From positions 124,001 to 188,000 of the forward strand of contig NZ_ANIJ01000014.1 in assembly GCF_000347035.1 (NCBI RefSeq): a stretch of DNA of 64,000 nucleotides, in the 5' to 3' direction. The position numbers were made by a program, and so were the translations under genes. The notes below the pieces were generated by a model that saw only the letters and a program-made list of their open reading frames with translations, made no database searches and had not been told where the DNA came from. Position 1 is the stretch's first letter. Each line of letters opens with the position of its first letter. Positions 8,630 to 16,855 of this stretch are shown one piece after another. The DNA is from Leptospira sp. B5-022 (lineage in GTDB: Bacteria; Spirochaetota; Leptospiria; Leptospirales; Leptospiraceae).

Positions 8630-10552
8630 TTAAGGAAGCACCCTTATGTACTGCTGCATTTCTTGGTGAAGCGCCGAACAGAAATCCGTGCAATAGAAAG
8701 GATAGATCCCAGGCTTAGGCGCTTTCCATTTGAAAGTCCTGGTCTGTCCCGGCATGATCAGAAGGTTAGGCATTTCAGGCGCCCCACCCACCGCAAAACC
8801 GTGAGGAATATCGAAGTCTTGTTCCAAGTTAGTCACATGGAAGAATACAGTGTCACCGCTTCTTACTTCGATAGTATCCGGTTTAAAGTGAGAACGTATC
8901 TGAGTCATATAAACTCTGACAGTGTTTCCTTCACGAACAACTCTCGCGTCCTTCTCATTCTTGATCGCATAAGGATGTTTATTTTCTTCTAATGGATAAA
9001 TTTTTGCGGCCTTATCCATTAGAAGTTTTGCAGGTATCATCTGAGAATAGTGAGGTTCCCCCACAGTCGGAAAATCGGAAAGAAGTTCCGCTTTGCCTCC
9101 GGAAATATCGTACAACTGGGCGCTCTGAGGCAGCTCCATACCGACTGGAAGATATCTATCCTTAGTGATCTTATTCAATGCGATCAGATATTTTCCATAC
9201 GGATCTTTAGAACTTCCGCCTACGATGGAAAGGTGACCCACACTATAGTAAGCGGGAAGATGTTGTTCCACTTCCCAGGTGCCTAGTTCCCATTTTACGA
9301 CTTCCGAACTTACGAAACAGGAAGTGTAAGCATATCCCTTTCCGTCAAACTCGGTATGTAAAGGACCTAAACAAGGCTTCTTTACTTCACCGGCAAGAGT
9401 GGATTCGTATTTTAATATTGGGATATCCATGATCGTTCCGGATCTATGTTCCGGTTTGTCCTTCACTTCCATAAGTTTAGAGAAGGAGTGAACCGGGATC
9501 ACTGTCGCGAGTTTTCCTCCGCCTACGATATATTCTCCGGTAGGATCCACATCCGTTCCGTGAGGACTCTTAGGAGTAGGCATATAATACATGACTCCCG
9601 GGCAATCCTTAGGCTGGAGCATTTTCACTCCGCTCAACTTTTCGGAAATCGCAGGCTGGTTCTCCGGTAGATAATTCCTATAATATTCTCCACCAAAGTT
9701 AGACGCCTTTCCTTGGTCCAAACATTGTTTCGCACGAACCCAGTTGAACGCTAAGATATAATCCTTATCATTCTTAGATGCTCCCACTTCTATCATCTTA
9801 TACGCCTGTTCGGAGTTGTATGATGTGAAGAAGCACCAGTCGTGGGATTTTCCTTTTCCGCAGTGGGATAGATCGTAATCGAAACCTGGAACAAGTATCT
9901 GCAGTTCAAGAGAAAGTCTTCCCGATTTAGGATCTACCTTCACCATAGAAACCGTTCCTTTAAAATCTCCTTTAGAAAAATTTTCTATAGGAACACTTGC
10001 CTGAGGGATCGGAACGGAGAACCTTGTCGCCGCCATCAGATACTCGGTGTTCTCGGTAGCAAAAGGAGAAGCATGGTTACCCGCACTATTCGGGATCTCG
10101 ATGATCTCTTTTGTTTCGAAAGATCTTAGATCGATACGCGCAAGTCTTGGCGTGTTATTCGCATTCAAGAACAACCAACGACCGTCTTGTTTTCCGTCCG
10201 TCATGGAAGCTTCTATATGGTGGCTATCGTCCCAAGGAACATATCCATGAGTGGTCCTAAGCATGTTCTTAGTTTCTTCGTCATATCCATAACCGTTCTC
10301 CGGAAAGACAGAGAACACCGGAATGATCTTGAATAAACGAGTAGAAGGAATTCCGTAGACCGACATTTGCCCGCTGAATCCTCCGGAAAGGAAAGCATAG
10401 ACTTCATCCTTTTCTCCCGGCGCCACATACACACGTTTCGCCGCATCGGAAGCGAGCGCAGCGGTTGCAGCCCCGTTCTTACATCCGTACCCTAAACCGA
10501 TGAGGATCATCAGTCCGATAGGTACAAGATTCCTGAATTCGTGTTTTTTCAT
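8630..10552 (-). CDS. nosZ: Nitrous-oxide reductase NosZ, clade II, lipoprotein-type leader
   Basis: A 640-residue enzyme that reduces N2O to N2 in the periplasm. An N-terminal seven-bladed propeller carries the CuZ ligands (DDSHH, SHCGKGKSHDWC, SPHGTDVD, LHTEF and VGHLS regions). A C-terminal cupredoxin domain carries CuA (His in IPHGF; Cys621, Cys625, His629, Met632 in CTDFCSALHQEM). The leader has no twin-arginine motif; it is a Sec type ending LGYGC, which may be a relaxed spirochaetal lipobox with Cys24 lipidated. This marks the atypical (clade II) group. It follows a cytochrome c gene by 12 bases and is followed by nosL, nosD, nosF and nosY. Confidence 0.97.
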   Translation of the reverse strand: MKKHEFRNLVPIGLMILIGLGYGCKNGAATAALASDAAKRVYVAPGEKDEVYAFLSGGFSGQMSVYGIPSTRLFKIIPVFSVFPENGYGYDEETKNMLRTTHGYVPWDDSHHIEASMTDGKQDGRWLFLNANNTPRLARIDLRSFETKEIIEIPNSAGNHASPFATENTEYLMAATRFSVPIPQASVPIENFSKGDFKGTVSMVKVDPKSGRLSLELQILVPGFDYDLSHCGKGKSHDWCFFTSYNSEQAYKMIEVGASKNDKDYILAFNWVRAKQCLDQGKASNFGGEYYRNYLPENQPAISEKLSGVKMLQPKDCPGVMYYMPTPKSPHGTDVDPTGEYIVGGGKLATVIPVHSFSKLMEVKDKPEHRSGTIMDIPILKYESTLAGEVKKPCLGPLHTEFDGKGYAYTSCFVSSEVVKWELGTWEVEQHLPAYYSVGHLSIVGGSSKDPYGKYLIALNKITKDRYLPVGMELPQSAQLYDISGGKAELLSDFPTVGEPHYSQMIPAKLLMDKAAKIYPLEENKHPYAIKNEKDARVVREGNTVRVYMTQIRSHFKPDTIEVRSGDTVFFHVTNLEQDFDIPHGFAVGGAPEMPNLLIMPGQTRTFKWKAPKPGIYPFYCTDFCSALHQEMQQYIRVLP

Positions 10553-10564
10553 TTTCTTCCTCCT

Positions 10565-11011
10565 TTATTTCTTATCCATTTTTCTAAGATATTCCAGGAT
10601 CTCTCTGGCCTCGGATTCTTGAACGTTTTGAAACGTCATCTGAGTCAGATGTTCTGCGAGAAGTTCCTGAGCGATCGGATCCTTCTGTGTCATCTCGATA
10701 GGATTCAAGATCATATTCATGATCCACTCCGGAGTCCTTCTCTCGGTTACTCCCTTAAGCGCAGGCCCCACGACCTTCTCTTCGAATTTATGACAAGCGC
10801 TACATTTTGTTTCGAAGTTCAGCTTTCCCTTCTGAGCCATACCTTCATTTAACGTGCCTAACGTAACAGAAGAGACTGGCCCGACTCCTTTACTAGCGAC
10901 AGAACTCTCGGTCTCCGCCGGTTTTTCCTTCCCGCAATAAGAGAAAGCGATTAAACCTAACAGCACCGGAGCGATCTTGCCGAATTTTATGATATTCTTA
11001 ATTATCTTCAT
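10565..11011 (-). CDS. Monohaem cytochrome c lipoprotein, likely electron donor to NosZ
   Basis: About 148 residues from the ATG at 11011 (a GTG two codons upstream is possible). The lipobox FSYC gives Cys26, so the protein should be membrane-anchored. One haem-binding motif C-S-A-C-H is at residues 70-74; a Met in the EMTQ or LTQMTF segment could be the sixth ligand. It is the first gene of the nos operon, 12 bases before nosZ. With nosR and nosGH absent, it is the best candidate to pass electrons from the quinol/cytochrome pool to CuA of NosZ; that is inference. Confidence 0.88.
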   Translation of the reverse strand: MKIIKNIIKFGKIAPVLLGLIAFSYCGKEKPAETESSVASKGVGPVSSVTLGTLNEGMAQKGKLNFETKCSACHKFEEKVVGPALKGVTERRTPEWIMNMILNPIEMTQKDPIAQELLAEHLTQMTFQNVQESEAREILEYLRKMDKK

Positions 11012-11102
11012 AAACACCCGAGCGTCCGGCTCTTCAGGTTTCAGTGATGAGATCCAACGGCCGGACTTTCACTCATCTAACTACGTTCAGGAAAGAAGCT
11101 CC

Positions 11103-11143
11103 TTGACCCGGGTCAATCGGCCCGAAAAGCCACGGATGATAAT
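11103..11143. promoter_or_regulatory. Crp/Fnr-type operator between nos operon and its regulator
   Basis: TTGACCCGGGTCAA at 11103-11116 is a perfect 14-bp palindrome of the form TTGAC-N4-GTCAA. On the plus strand, GATAAT at 11138-11143 (5 of 6 to TATAAT) would start transcription near 11150, 41 bases from the operator centre, towards the regulator gene. On the minus strand a weaker TAGATG or TTAGAT near 11074-11080 has matching geometry towards the cytochrome c gene at 11011. One site may therefore control both sides. Confidence 0.75.
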
Positions 11144-11225
11144 TGTCATGCGGCCTTAAGATCGATTCGTAGATTTTCAAGTCGTCAAAACTTATAGAAT
11201 AGGATCGAATGAGAATGAGTAAGAT

Positions 11226-11849
11226 ATGGGATTAATGATCTTCGATGAAATAACTAAGGATGAGATGTTATCCATCTTTTCCGGCGGAAGGAAACGGACT
11301 CTTAAAAAAGACGAATTCTTATTTCATCAAGGAGACGAAACGGATTGTTTACATCTTCTGATCGAAGGTAAACTGCAGATATTCAAATACGATTCAAGCT
11401 CCAACGAGATCACTTTGAATTTTTTCAATCCTGTTTCCATGATCGCAGAACTTGCGCTCATCAACGGGATCGCATTTCCTGCATCCGGTAGATTTGTAAC
11501 GGATGGAGCAGTCCTATCCCTTCCCTTTAAAGAGCTGCGGGAAAAAATAAAAACGGATATTTCTTTAAATCATCTTTTGATCCAATCCTTGTTCAATAAG
11601 ATCCAAGCGTTAAATCTTTCCATCAATCGCGGAATGACTATGGATTCTTTACAGAGAGTGGCTCACTTCCTGTATTATCTTCCGGAAAGCCAAGCAACAC
11701 TTGCACATTCCCAGATCGCTTCCATGCTCGCTCTAAGACCGGAAACCTTTTCAAGAGCGCTCAAACAACTCAAGGACCAAGGGATCATAAATCCGGAAAG
11801 AGGATTGATAGAGGTTATCAACAAAGAAGAATTGAAAAAATTCTTTTAG
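11226..11849 (+). CDS. Crp/Fnr family regulator (NnrR/DNR-like), probable nos regulator
   Basis: A 207-residue protein with an N-terminal cyclic-nucleotide-binding-like barrel and a C-terminal winged helix. The recognition helix reads PETFSRALKQL; Glu173, Ser176 and Arg177 match the E..SR residues with which FNR reads TTGA half-sites. No N-terminal four-Cys cluster is present, so it is not an iron-sulfur FNR but more like DNR/NnrR, which sense NO. It is divergent from the nos operon, with a TTGA-N6-TCAA operator between. It likely activates itself, nos and other genes with the same palindrome here. The signal sensed is inferred. Confidence 0.88.
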   Translation: MGLMIFDEITKDEMLSIFSGGRKRTLKKDEFLFHQGDETDCLHLLIEGKLQIFKYDSSSNEITLNFFNPVSMIAELALINGIAFPASGRFVTDGAVLSLPFKELREKIKTDISLNHLLIQSLFNKIQALNLSINRGMTMDSLQRVAHFLYYLPESQATLAHSQIASMLALRPETFSRALKQLKDQGIINPERGLIEVINKEELKKFF

Positions 11850-11872
11850 TACGTATTAAAGAAGAAGGTCCG

Positions 11873-12364
11873 CTAAAACGTAAAACCTCTCGAATACGCA
11901 AGCCCCAACACAGCGATCAATAATGAGATCAAAAGATTGATCCTTCCGAATATGGATGCAAACTTTCTGCTTCTACTATCCGATCTTACTCCCTTCTCCA
12001 TTTCCTTAAATGCAGTCGGACCGATCAAAAAATCATGAAGAACGGAACTAAGAAGTAGAAGAAGGAACAAGATCATCTTTATAAGAAAGATCCTTCCATG
12101 AGGAGATATCCAGTAAGAAATCAAGGAATACGCCTCGAAATACTCTTTCAAATAAGCGATACTGATACCCGATCCGATCAATATTATAAATACATAATAA
12201 GAAAGTTTTCTGAATTGTAACGCGATCTTGAGCAATAGAATGGTTTTAACATCCGAAAGCTCCTTATCCTTATACACAGGACGGAAGATCAGCACAAAAA
12301 AAAGCATTCCACCCACCCAAAAGGCAGCCGCAAAAAAGTGGAATAATAAAGCTATAAAATACAT
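11873..12364 (-). CDS. CopD-like four-helix membrane protein
   Basis: A 163-residue protein with four hydrophobic segments. The first helix holds H-x6-WVGG (HFFAAAFWVGG, His near residue 8), and the third region ends in an HDF...GP motif, as in the CopD domain (PF05425) and related small membrane proteins. CopD proteins have been linked to copper uptake across the inner membrane. It starts 12 bases after the ThDP-enzyme gene and is probably the last gene of that Fnr-boxed operon. It converges on the regulator gene with 23 bases between. Confidence 0.65.
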   Translation of the reverse strand: MYFIALLFHFFAAAFWVGGMLFFVLIFRPVYKDKELSDVKTILLLKIALQFRKLSYYVFIILIGSGISIAYLKEYFEAYSLISYWISPHGRIFLIKMILFLLLLLSSVLHDFLIGPTAFKEMEKGVRSDSRSRKFASIFGRINLLISLLIAVLGLAYSRGFTF

Positions 12365-12376
12365 GGAAAGAAAGCT

Positions 12377-14110
12377 TTAGCCTGTCACTTTTCTCCAAAG
12401 AGCGCGGCCGATAAATCTGAATTTCTCTCCTAAAGGAAATCTTCCCAGATTGGCTTGGACCACTCCTTTTGTAAATCTGGTGGCTTTAGAATAATCTATC
12501 TTTATATCCACAATGACCGGCCTACCTTCTTCCGAGATACGAAATGCCTGCTTTAAGATCGACTCGATGTTTTCATTCGATTCAAGAGAAAGATAAGCGG
12601 CGCCGGTGCCTTTTGCAATACCTTCTAATTGTAATTCACCAAGAATTGTACAAGTCTTACGAGAATATGGTATCTGTTGCCCTTGGGAGATCTGGCTTAA
12701 TTCCCCGTCGTAAAATACACAAATGACTACGCCCGCAGAGTTTGTAGTCGCAGTGAGTAATTCTAATCCGGTCATTAAAAATGCGCCGTCACCCACGATC
12801 CCCACAACATTTCGATCCGGGTTTGCGATCTTAGCTCCTATAGAAGCAGGCACACAATAACCCATAGAATTAAAATCGCTAGGAGAAATAAATGTTTTAG
12901 AACGTATCACAGGAAATAATTCAGCAGCCAAAAAAGTATGGTTCCCATCGTCCACTACCAGGATATCCTCTTCTTTCATTTGTTTACGCAACTCTCGAAA
13001 GAAGATAGAAGGATTGATCCGATCTGCGACGGAATGTTTTTCCCATTCTTCTGCGTATTCTTTTTTCTTCTTTAGGATCAGGTCTTTTATTTTTGCGGAT
13101 TTTCTTTCTTGGACCCCTTCTTTCTTTAATTTTTCCAATATAGCGCCTAATATATGTTTGGCGTCTCCTTCTAACTCCGATTTAGCAGGATAGTTTTTGG
13201 AGAACACGTCCGGATTCACATCTATATGGATCAGATTTTCAGGTACCTTCATACTAAAACTACCGGTAGGGATCTCTGAAAATCTTGTTCCGACAGCCAA
13301 GAGACAATCACAATTCTCGAAAGCTGCTTCTCCCGCAGGAACCGAGTACGCACCGAATCCCATTCCGGTATGAAGAGGATGAGTTGCCGGAAACACGCTT
13401 AATCCTTGCAAGGTAGTTGCCACAGGGGAACCGATCAATTCGGCAAGTTCGATCAATTCTTTTGTCGCGTTCCTTGCTCCCCAACCTGCAAATATCCCCG
13501 GATGGGAAGAGCGCTTTAAAAGTTCACATGCTTTTTCAAACGCTGCCTCGTCGATCTTCCATACGTTCCTTTCCGGCATGAATTTGGGAATATAAGAAAC
13601 TTTTCCCGAAAACAATTGTATATTTACAGGAATTTCCACAAATACGGGTCCAGCTTCGTCCTCCGTTGCAACTTCGTAAGCTTCGAATAGAATGGGGACG
13701 ATCTCCTCATGAGTTTCTACTCTAAAGAATTTTTTAGTGATCCCTTTCAAAAACCCGGACTGATCTATTTGATGTAATTGGAATTTTTTTCCAGTGTCCG
13801 TTCTCACTCCACCGGAAATGACGAGCATCGGAATTCCATCCAAATAAGCTTCCCCTATTCCGCTTAACGCGTGAGTTGCTCCCGCGGCGGGAACGATCAC
13901 CAATGTTCCTAAGGACGCGGAAGTCCTACTGATTGCATCCGCCATAAACGCCGCTCCACATTCATGGGTAACCAAAAACGGAGTGATTGTGCTGGATAGA
14001 TTCAATTCGTCGTATAATTCCGTAGTATGTACTCCTGGTATTCCGAAAGTGAATTTCACTCCGATCTGTTCCAAGGCGTATACGATCAATTCTGCTCCGG
14101 TTTTTTTCAT
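12377..14110 (-). CDS. Thiamine diphosphate-dependent enzyme, acetolactate synthase-like
   Basis: A 577-residue protein of the ALS / benzoylformate decarboxylase superfamily. The N-terminal ThDP domain begins GIPGVHTTELY and has the catalytic Glu in THECGAAFMADA. A central domain covers about residues 195-330. The C-terminal domain carries the metal/ThDP motif GDGAFLMTGLELL ending in FYDGELS, where true acetolactate synthases have NN; the change argues for another 2-oxoacid reaction. It follows the FAD dehydrogenase gene by 16 bases and is likely in the same operon. The exact substrate cannot be read. Confidence 0.82.
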   Translation of the reverse strand: MKKTGAELIVYALEQIGVKFTFGIPGVHTTELYDELNLSSTITPFLVTHECGAAFMADAISRTSASLGTLVIVPAAGATHALSGIGEAYLDGIPMLVISGGVRTDTGKKFQLHQIDQSGFLKGITKKFFRVETHEEIVPILFEAYEVATEDEAGPVFVEIPVNIQLFSGKVSYIPKFMPERNVWKIDEAAFEKACELLKRSSHPGIFAGWGARNATKELIELAELIGSPVATTLQGLSVFPATHPLHTGMGFGAYSVPAGEAAFENCDCLLAVGTRFSEIPTGSFSMKVPENLIHIDVNPDVFSKNYPAKSELEGDAKHILGAILEKLKKEGVQERKSAKIKDLILKKKKEYAEEWEKHSVADRINPSIFFRELRKQMKEEDILVVDDGNHTFLAAELFPVIRSKTFISPSDFNSMGYCVPASIGAKIANPDRNVVGIVGDGAFLMTGLELLTATTNSAGVVICVFYDGELSQISQGQQIPYSRKTCTILGELQLEGIAKGTGAAYLSLESNENIESILKQAFRISEEGRPVIVDIKIDYSKATRFTKGVVQANLGRFPLGEKFRFIGRALWRKVTG

Positions 14111-14126
14111 ATTAATTCTCTTTTAT

Positions 14127-15755
14127 TTAAGTTTTTATAATGGAACGAGCGGCAATTCTGGAGGTAAGTATACAACTTCCTAAAAAAGTCCCTTCTAGAG
14201 CGCCTTTCCCGTGAATACCGCCGCCGCCGAAACCGGCTGCTTCTCCCACCGCATACAGACCTTCTATCGGATTTCCTTTAGGATCCAAGACCCTGGATCT
14301 TAGGTCCGTTTGGATGCCTCCCATGGATTTTCGAGTCAGGATAAATTCGCGTATAGCGATCAAAGGTTTCGCTTTCCGATCCAAGATCTTCTGGAACTTG
14401 CAGGTTCGGGCCCGATCTCCACGATAATTACGAAGTTGAACGATCCTTCTGAGCTGATCGTCGTTATGGAATACTTCTCCCCTTTCGATCATTTCATCGT
14501 ATTCTAATATAGTTTTTTCTAATCTGTCCCCATCGATGGAACGATCTTCATTCAATTGGTTCATTCCTTCCGCAAGTTCGGAGATGGAATCCGCCACTAC
14601 AAAATCGATGCATTCTGAACTGATCTTTTTTAGGAAAGATTCGTTCCCGAAAAATAAAGTTTTCAAAAATCCGAAGAAATCCTTGTTTCGGATCGACTCG
14701 TTGAATTCGGAACCGGAAACGGCAAGTTCCTTAACTGCGATCTTCCAATTCATGATCTGCCAAGAGAATTTTTCCTCTTGGGCACAGATCCTTTCCACAA
14801 GATAGCGTGTATCAAAACCGGTAACTAAAGGGATGGGCCCAATCCTTTCTCCTCTTGAATTCAACCAAAGAGCGGACTTAGGAGGGACAAGACTGAGTCC
14901 TTCTCCTTCCCATTTAGGATCAGGATGATGAACTCCTGCGGCATAATTCCACATCTTATCCAGATGGGTCAGGTTAGCTCCTATCTTTGCAGAAGCAGTA
15001 TGAAGATCTCCTATCGCATATTTATGTGAACCGTTCAGAATTGTCTCGGGCGGTTTGCCAAGAGATCTAGGCCAATATTTTCGGACCTTCTTCATGTCTC
15101 CCGCGATCCCGCCGCTCGCAAGCACCGTATGTTCCGCAAAGATCTCGTATTTGATCCCATCCGTTTCGGATTCTGCTATGCAGCCTTGTATTCTTTTTCC
15201 GGAGCGGATCAGCTCCTTGGCTCGAGTTCCAAATATAAAATGAAGCCGATTCAAATTTTTATGAGAATATAAGTTTTTCTTTAATGCGGAGATCAAACCC
15301 TCTCCGGTTCCCCAAACCATATGGAATCTAGGAACGCTATTCCCAGGTTTGAATAATCCTCTTTCTACCCAATGTACGACAGGGAAGAAGCCGACGGATT
15401 TTCCTTTAAGATAATAGAATATATCCTCTAAAGACCGGTTAACGTATTCCTTCGCCCAGAGTTTAGGGAGTTTGTCTTCTTCCGAAAATTCAGCCGTAGA
15501 ATACCAATCTGAGAGGGCTAAAGAATTATTATCCTCTATCCCGTTCCATCTTTGGATCGGAGTATCCACCATAAAGATACCTCCGAAAGAAAGTCTAGCA
15601 AGGCCTCCTAATCGATCCTCAGAATCACGATCTACCAAGATCACTCTTTTTCCGGAATCAAGTAGATCCAGGGCCAGAACGATCCCGGCCAGACCACCTC
15701 CGATCACCAAGACTTCGGTGGATAAGGATATTTTTTCCTTCTTCTTCTCTTCCAT
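14127..15755 (-). CDS. FAD-binding dehydrogenase, 3-ketosteroid-dehydrogenase-like
   Basis: About 542 residues from the ATG at 15755. The Rossmann motif VLVIGGGLAGIV lies near residue 14, an LGGLARLSFGG segment near 50, and the C-terminal FAD segment reads GLYAVGEAAGFGGGGIHGKGALEG. This matches the succinate/fumarate-type flavoproteins related to 3-ketosteroid 1-dehydrogenase. The frame is open back to an ATG at 15830, but that extension contains a perfect Fnr operator and lacks a ribosome site, so I prefer 15755. It heads an operon with the ThDP enzyme and CopD-like genes. The physiological substrate is unknown. Confidence 0.82.
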   Translation of the reverse strand: MEEKKKEKISLSTEVLVIGGGLAGIVLALDLLDSGKRVILVDRDSEDRLGGLARLSFGGIFMVDTPIQRWNGIEDNNSLALSDWYSTAEFSEEDKLPKLWAKEYVNRSLEDIFYYLKGKSVGFFPVVHWVERGLFKPGNSVPRFHMVWGTGEGLISALKKNLYSHKNLNRLHFIFGTRAKELIRSGKRIQGCIAESETDGIKYEIFAEHTVLASGGIAGDMKKVRKYWPRSLGKPPETILNGSHKYAIGDLHTASAKIGANLTHLDKMWNYAAGVHHPDPKWEGEGLSLVPPKSALWLNSRGERIGPIPLVTGFDTRYLVERICAQEEKFSWQIMNWKIAVKELAVSGSEFNESIRNKDFFGFLKTLFFGNESFLKKISSECIDFVVADSISELAEGMNQLNEDRSIDGDRLEKTILEYDEMIERGEVFHNDDQLRRIVQLRNYRGDRARTCKFQKILDRKAKPLIAIREFILTRKSMGGIQTDLRSRVLDPKGNPIEGLYAVGEAAGFGGGGIHGKGALEGTFLGSCILTSRIAARSIIKT

Positions 15756-15766
15756 TTTCGGGATCA

Positions 15767-15808
15767 ATCCTAACTGAAAATCTTTCAGATGCAATTGATC
15801 GATATCAA
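15767..15808 (-). promoter_or_regulatory. Crp/Fnr-type operator and class II promoter of FAD dehydrogenase operon
   Basis: TTGATCGATATCAA at 15795-15808 is a perfect palindrome matching TTGAT-N4-ATCAA. On the minus strand a TAGGAT -10 (15772-15767, 4 of 6) gives a start near 15760, about 41 bases from the operator centre and 5 bases before the ATG at 15755. Confidence 0.7.
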
Positions 15809-15964
15809 TGTGCGTATTAACATTTATCATGTTTAATGAGTTGTAATGGATTTCTGGACCTTGGAGTCTTCTTGAATTTGCAACATTTTTGGAAGAGATG
15901 AACTCTTATCTTCTATAAACGGGAAAGAAGGATAAGATCCTAAGTTCCCGATAAAGGAGAGATC

Positions 15965-16855
15965 ATGGAACTTCCTAAAGCAAAAAAAGGAAAGCGAGCG
16001 TTATTGGTAGAAGGAGGAGGAATGAAAGGAGCGTTTGCGGGAGGTGTATTACATTCTTTGAATTGTATCCTGCCTGCTAAAAATTTCGATCTAGTTCTTG
16101 CAGTTTCTTCAGGGGCTTGCTGTGCGGCTTATTATGCGACCACTCCCGACCCTGAACCTGTTTCCGGAGAACATACTCTTTCTATCTGGAAATACGAACT
16201 TGCCGGTAAAAAATTGATCTCCGTATTCCATCCGCTTTTCGGTAAACCTTTTCTAGATCAGAAATATTTAATAGATTATCTATTCCGAAAAAAATATAGG
16301 ATCTTGACCGAAAATTTAGGAAAACGAGGATTGCCCGAGTTAAGGATCGCAGTAAGTAATCTCCGCTCCAGGTCCGTAGAATACAGAAAGGCAACCAAAG
16401 AAAATCTTTTCGATCTATTAAAGGCGGCTACGTCCCTTCCTATAGCAACCAAAGGAAAATATAAGGTAGAAGGTGAATATTTATCCGACGCAGCTATCTT
16501 AAATCCTCTGCCATTACAAGATCTCATCCAAGCGGGTTATAAGGACATAACGGTGGTATTAAACTCACCTGTACAACATTCTTCTCCGCCGCTTACATCC
16601 ATTAGCAGATTTTTATCCTTTCCTTTAGATCGGAAATTGTCTAAGATTATGAAATTTTCACATCATACGAATTATAATAACGCTCGCGAGATCGCTTCCA
16701 ATCCTCCCAAAGGAGTCCGAATTTATACGATCGCGCCCGAATCCAAACTTCCGGTAGGTCTAATCACCACTAAACAATCCAAGCTTGAAGCGACAGTGGA
16801 GCTAGGAAAAGAGATCGGAAGAAGAGCCGCAAAATTTTTAAAACGAAAACTATGA
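15965..16855 (+). CDS. Patatin-like phospholipase family protein
   Basis: A 296-residue cytoplasmic protein. The oxyanion loop VEGGGMKGAFAGG (Gly17-Gly19) and the nucleophile elbow AVSSGA (Ser48) are those of the patatin fold, as in the YjjU-type subgroup. Two details differ from the textbook pattern: the first Gly of GxSxG is Ala, and the catalytic-Asp motif DG(A/G) reads SDAA. Both are tolerated in some relatives. A strong ribosome site (AAAGGAGAG) precedes the ATG. Likely a lipid acyl hydrolase; the substrate is unknown. The stop overlaps the next start by 4 bases. Confidence 0.85.
   Translation: MELPKAKKGKRALLVEGGGMKGAFAGGVLHSLNCILPAKNFDLVLAVSSGACCAAYYATTPDPEPVSGEHTLSIWKYELAGKKLISVFHPLFGKPFLDQKYLIDYLFRKKYRILTENLGKRGLPELRIAVSNLRSRSVEYRKATKENLFDLLKAATSLPIATKGKYKVEGEYLSDAAILNPLPLQDLIQAGYKDITVVLNSPVQHSSPPLTSISRFLSFPLDRKLSKIMKFSHHTNYNNAREIASNPPKGVRIYTIAPESKLPVGLITTKQSKLEATVELGKEIGRRAAKFLKRKL

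Noticed and set aside
8630..10552. Several open frames on the plus strand opposite nosZ
   Set aside because: They are shadows of the GC-skewed nosZ codons; the nosZ reading has clear catalytic motifs and operon context.
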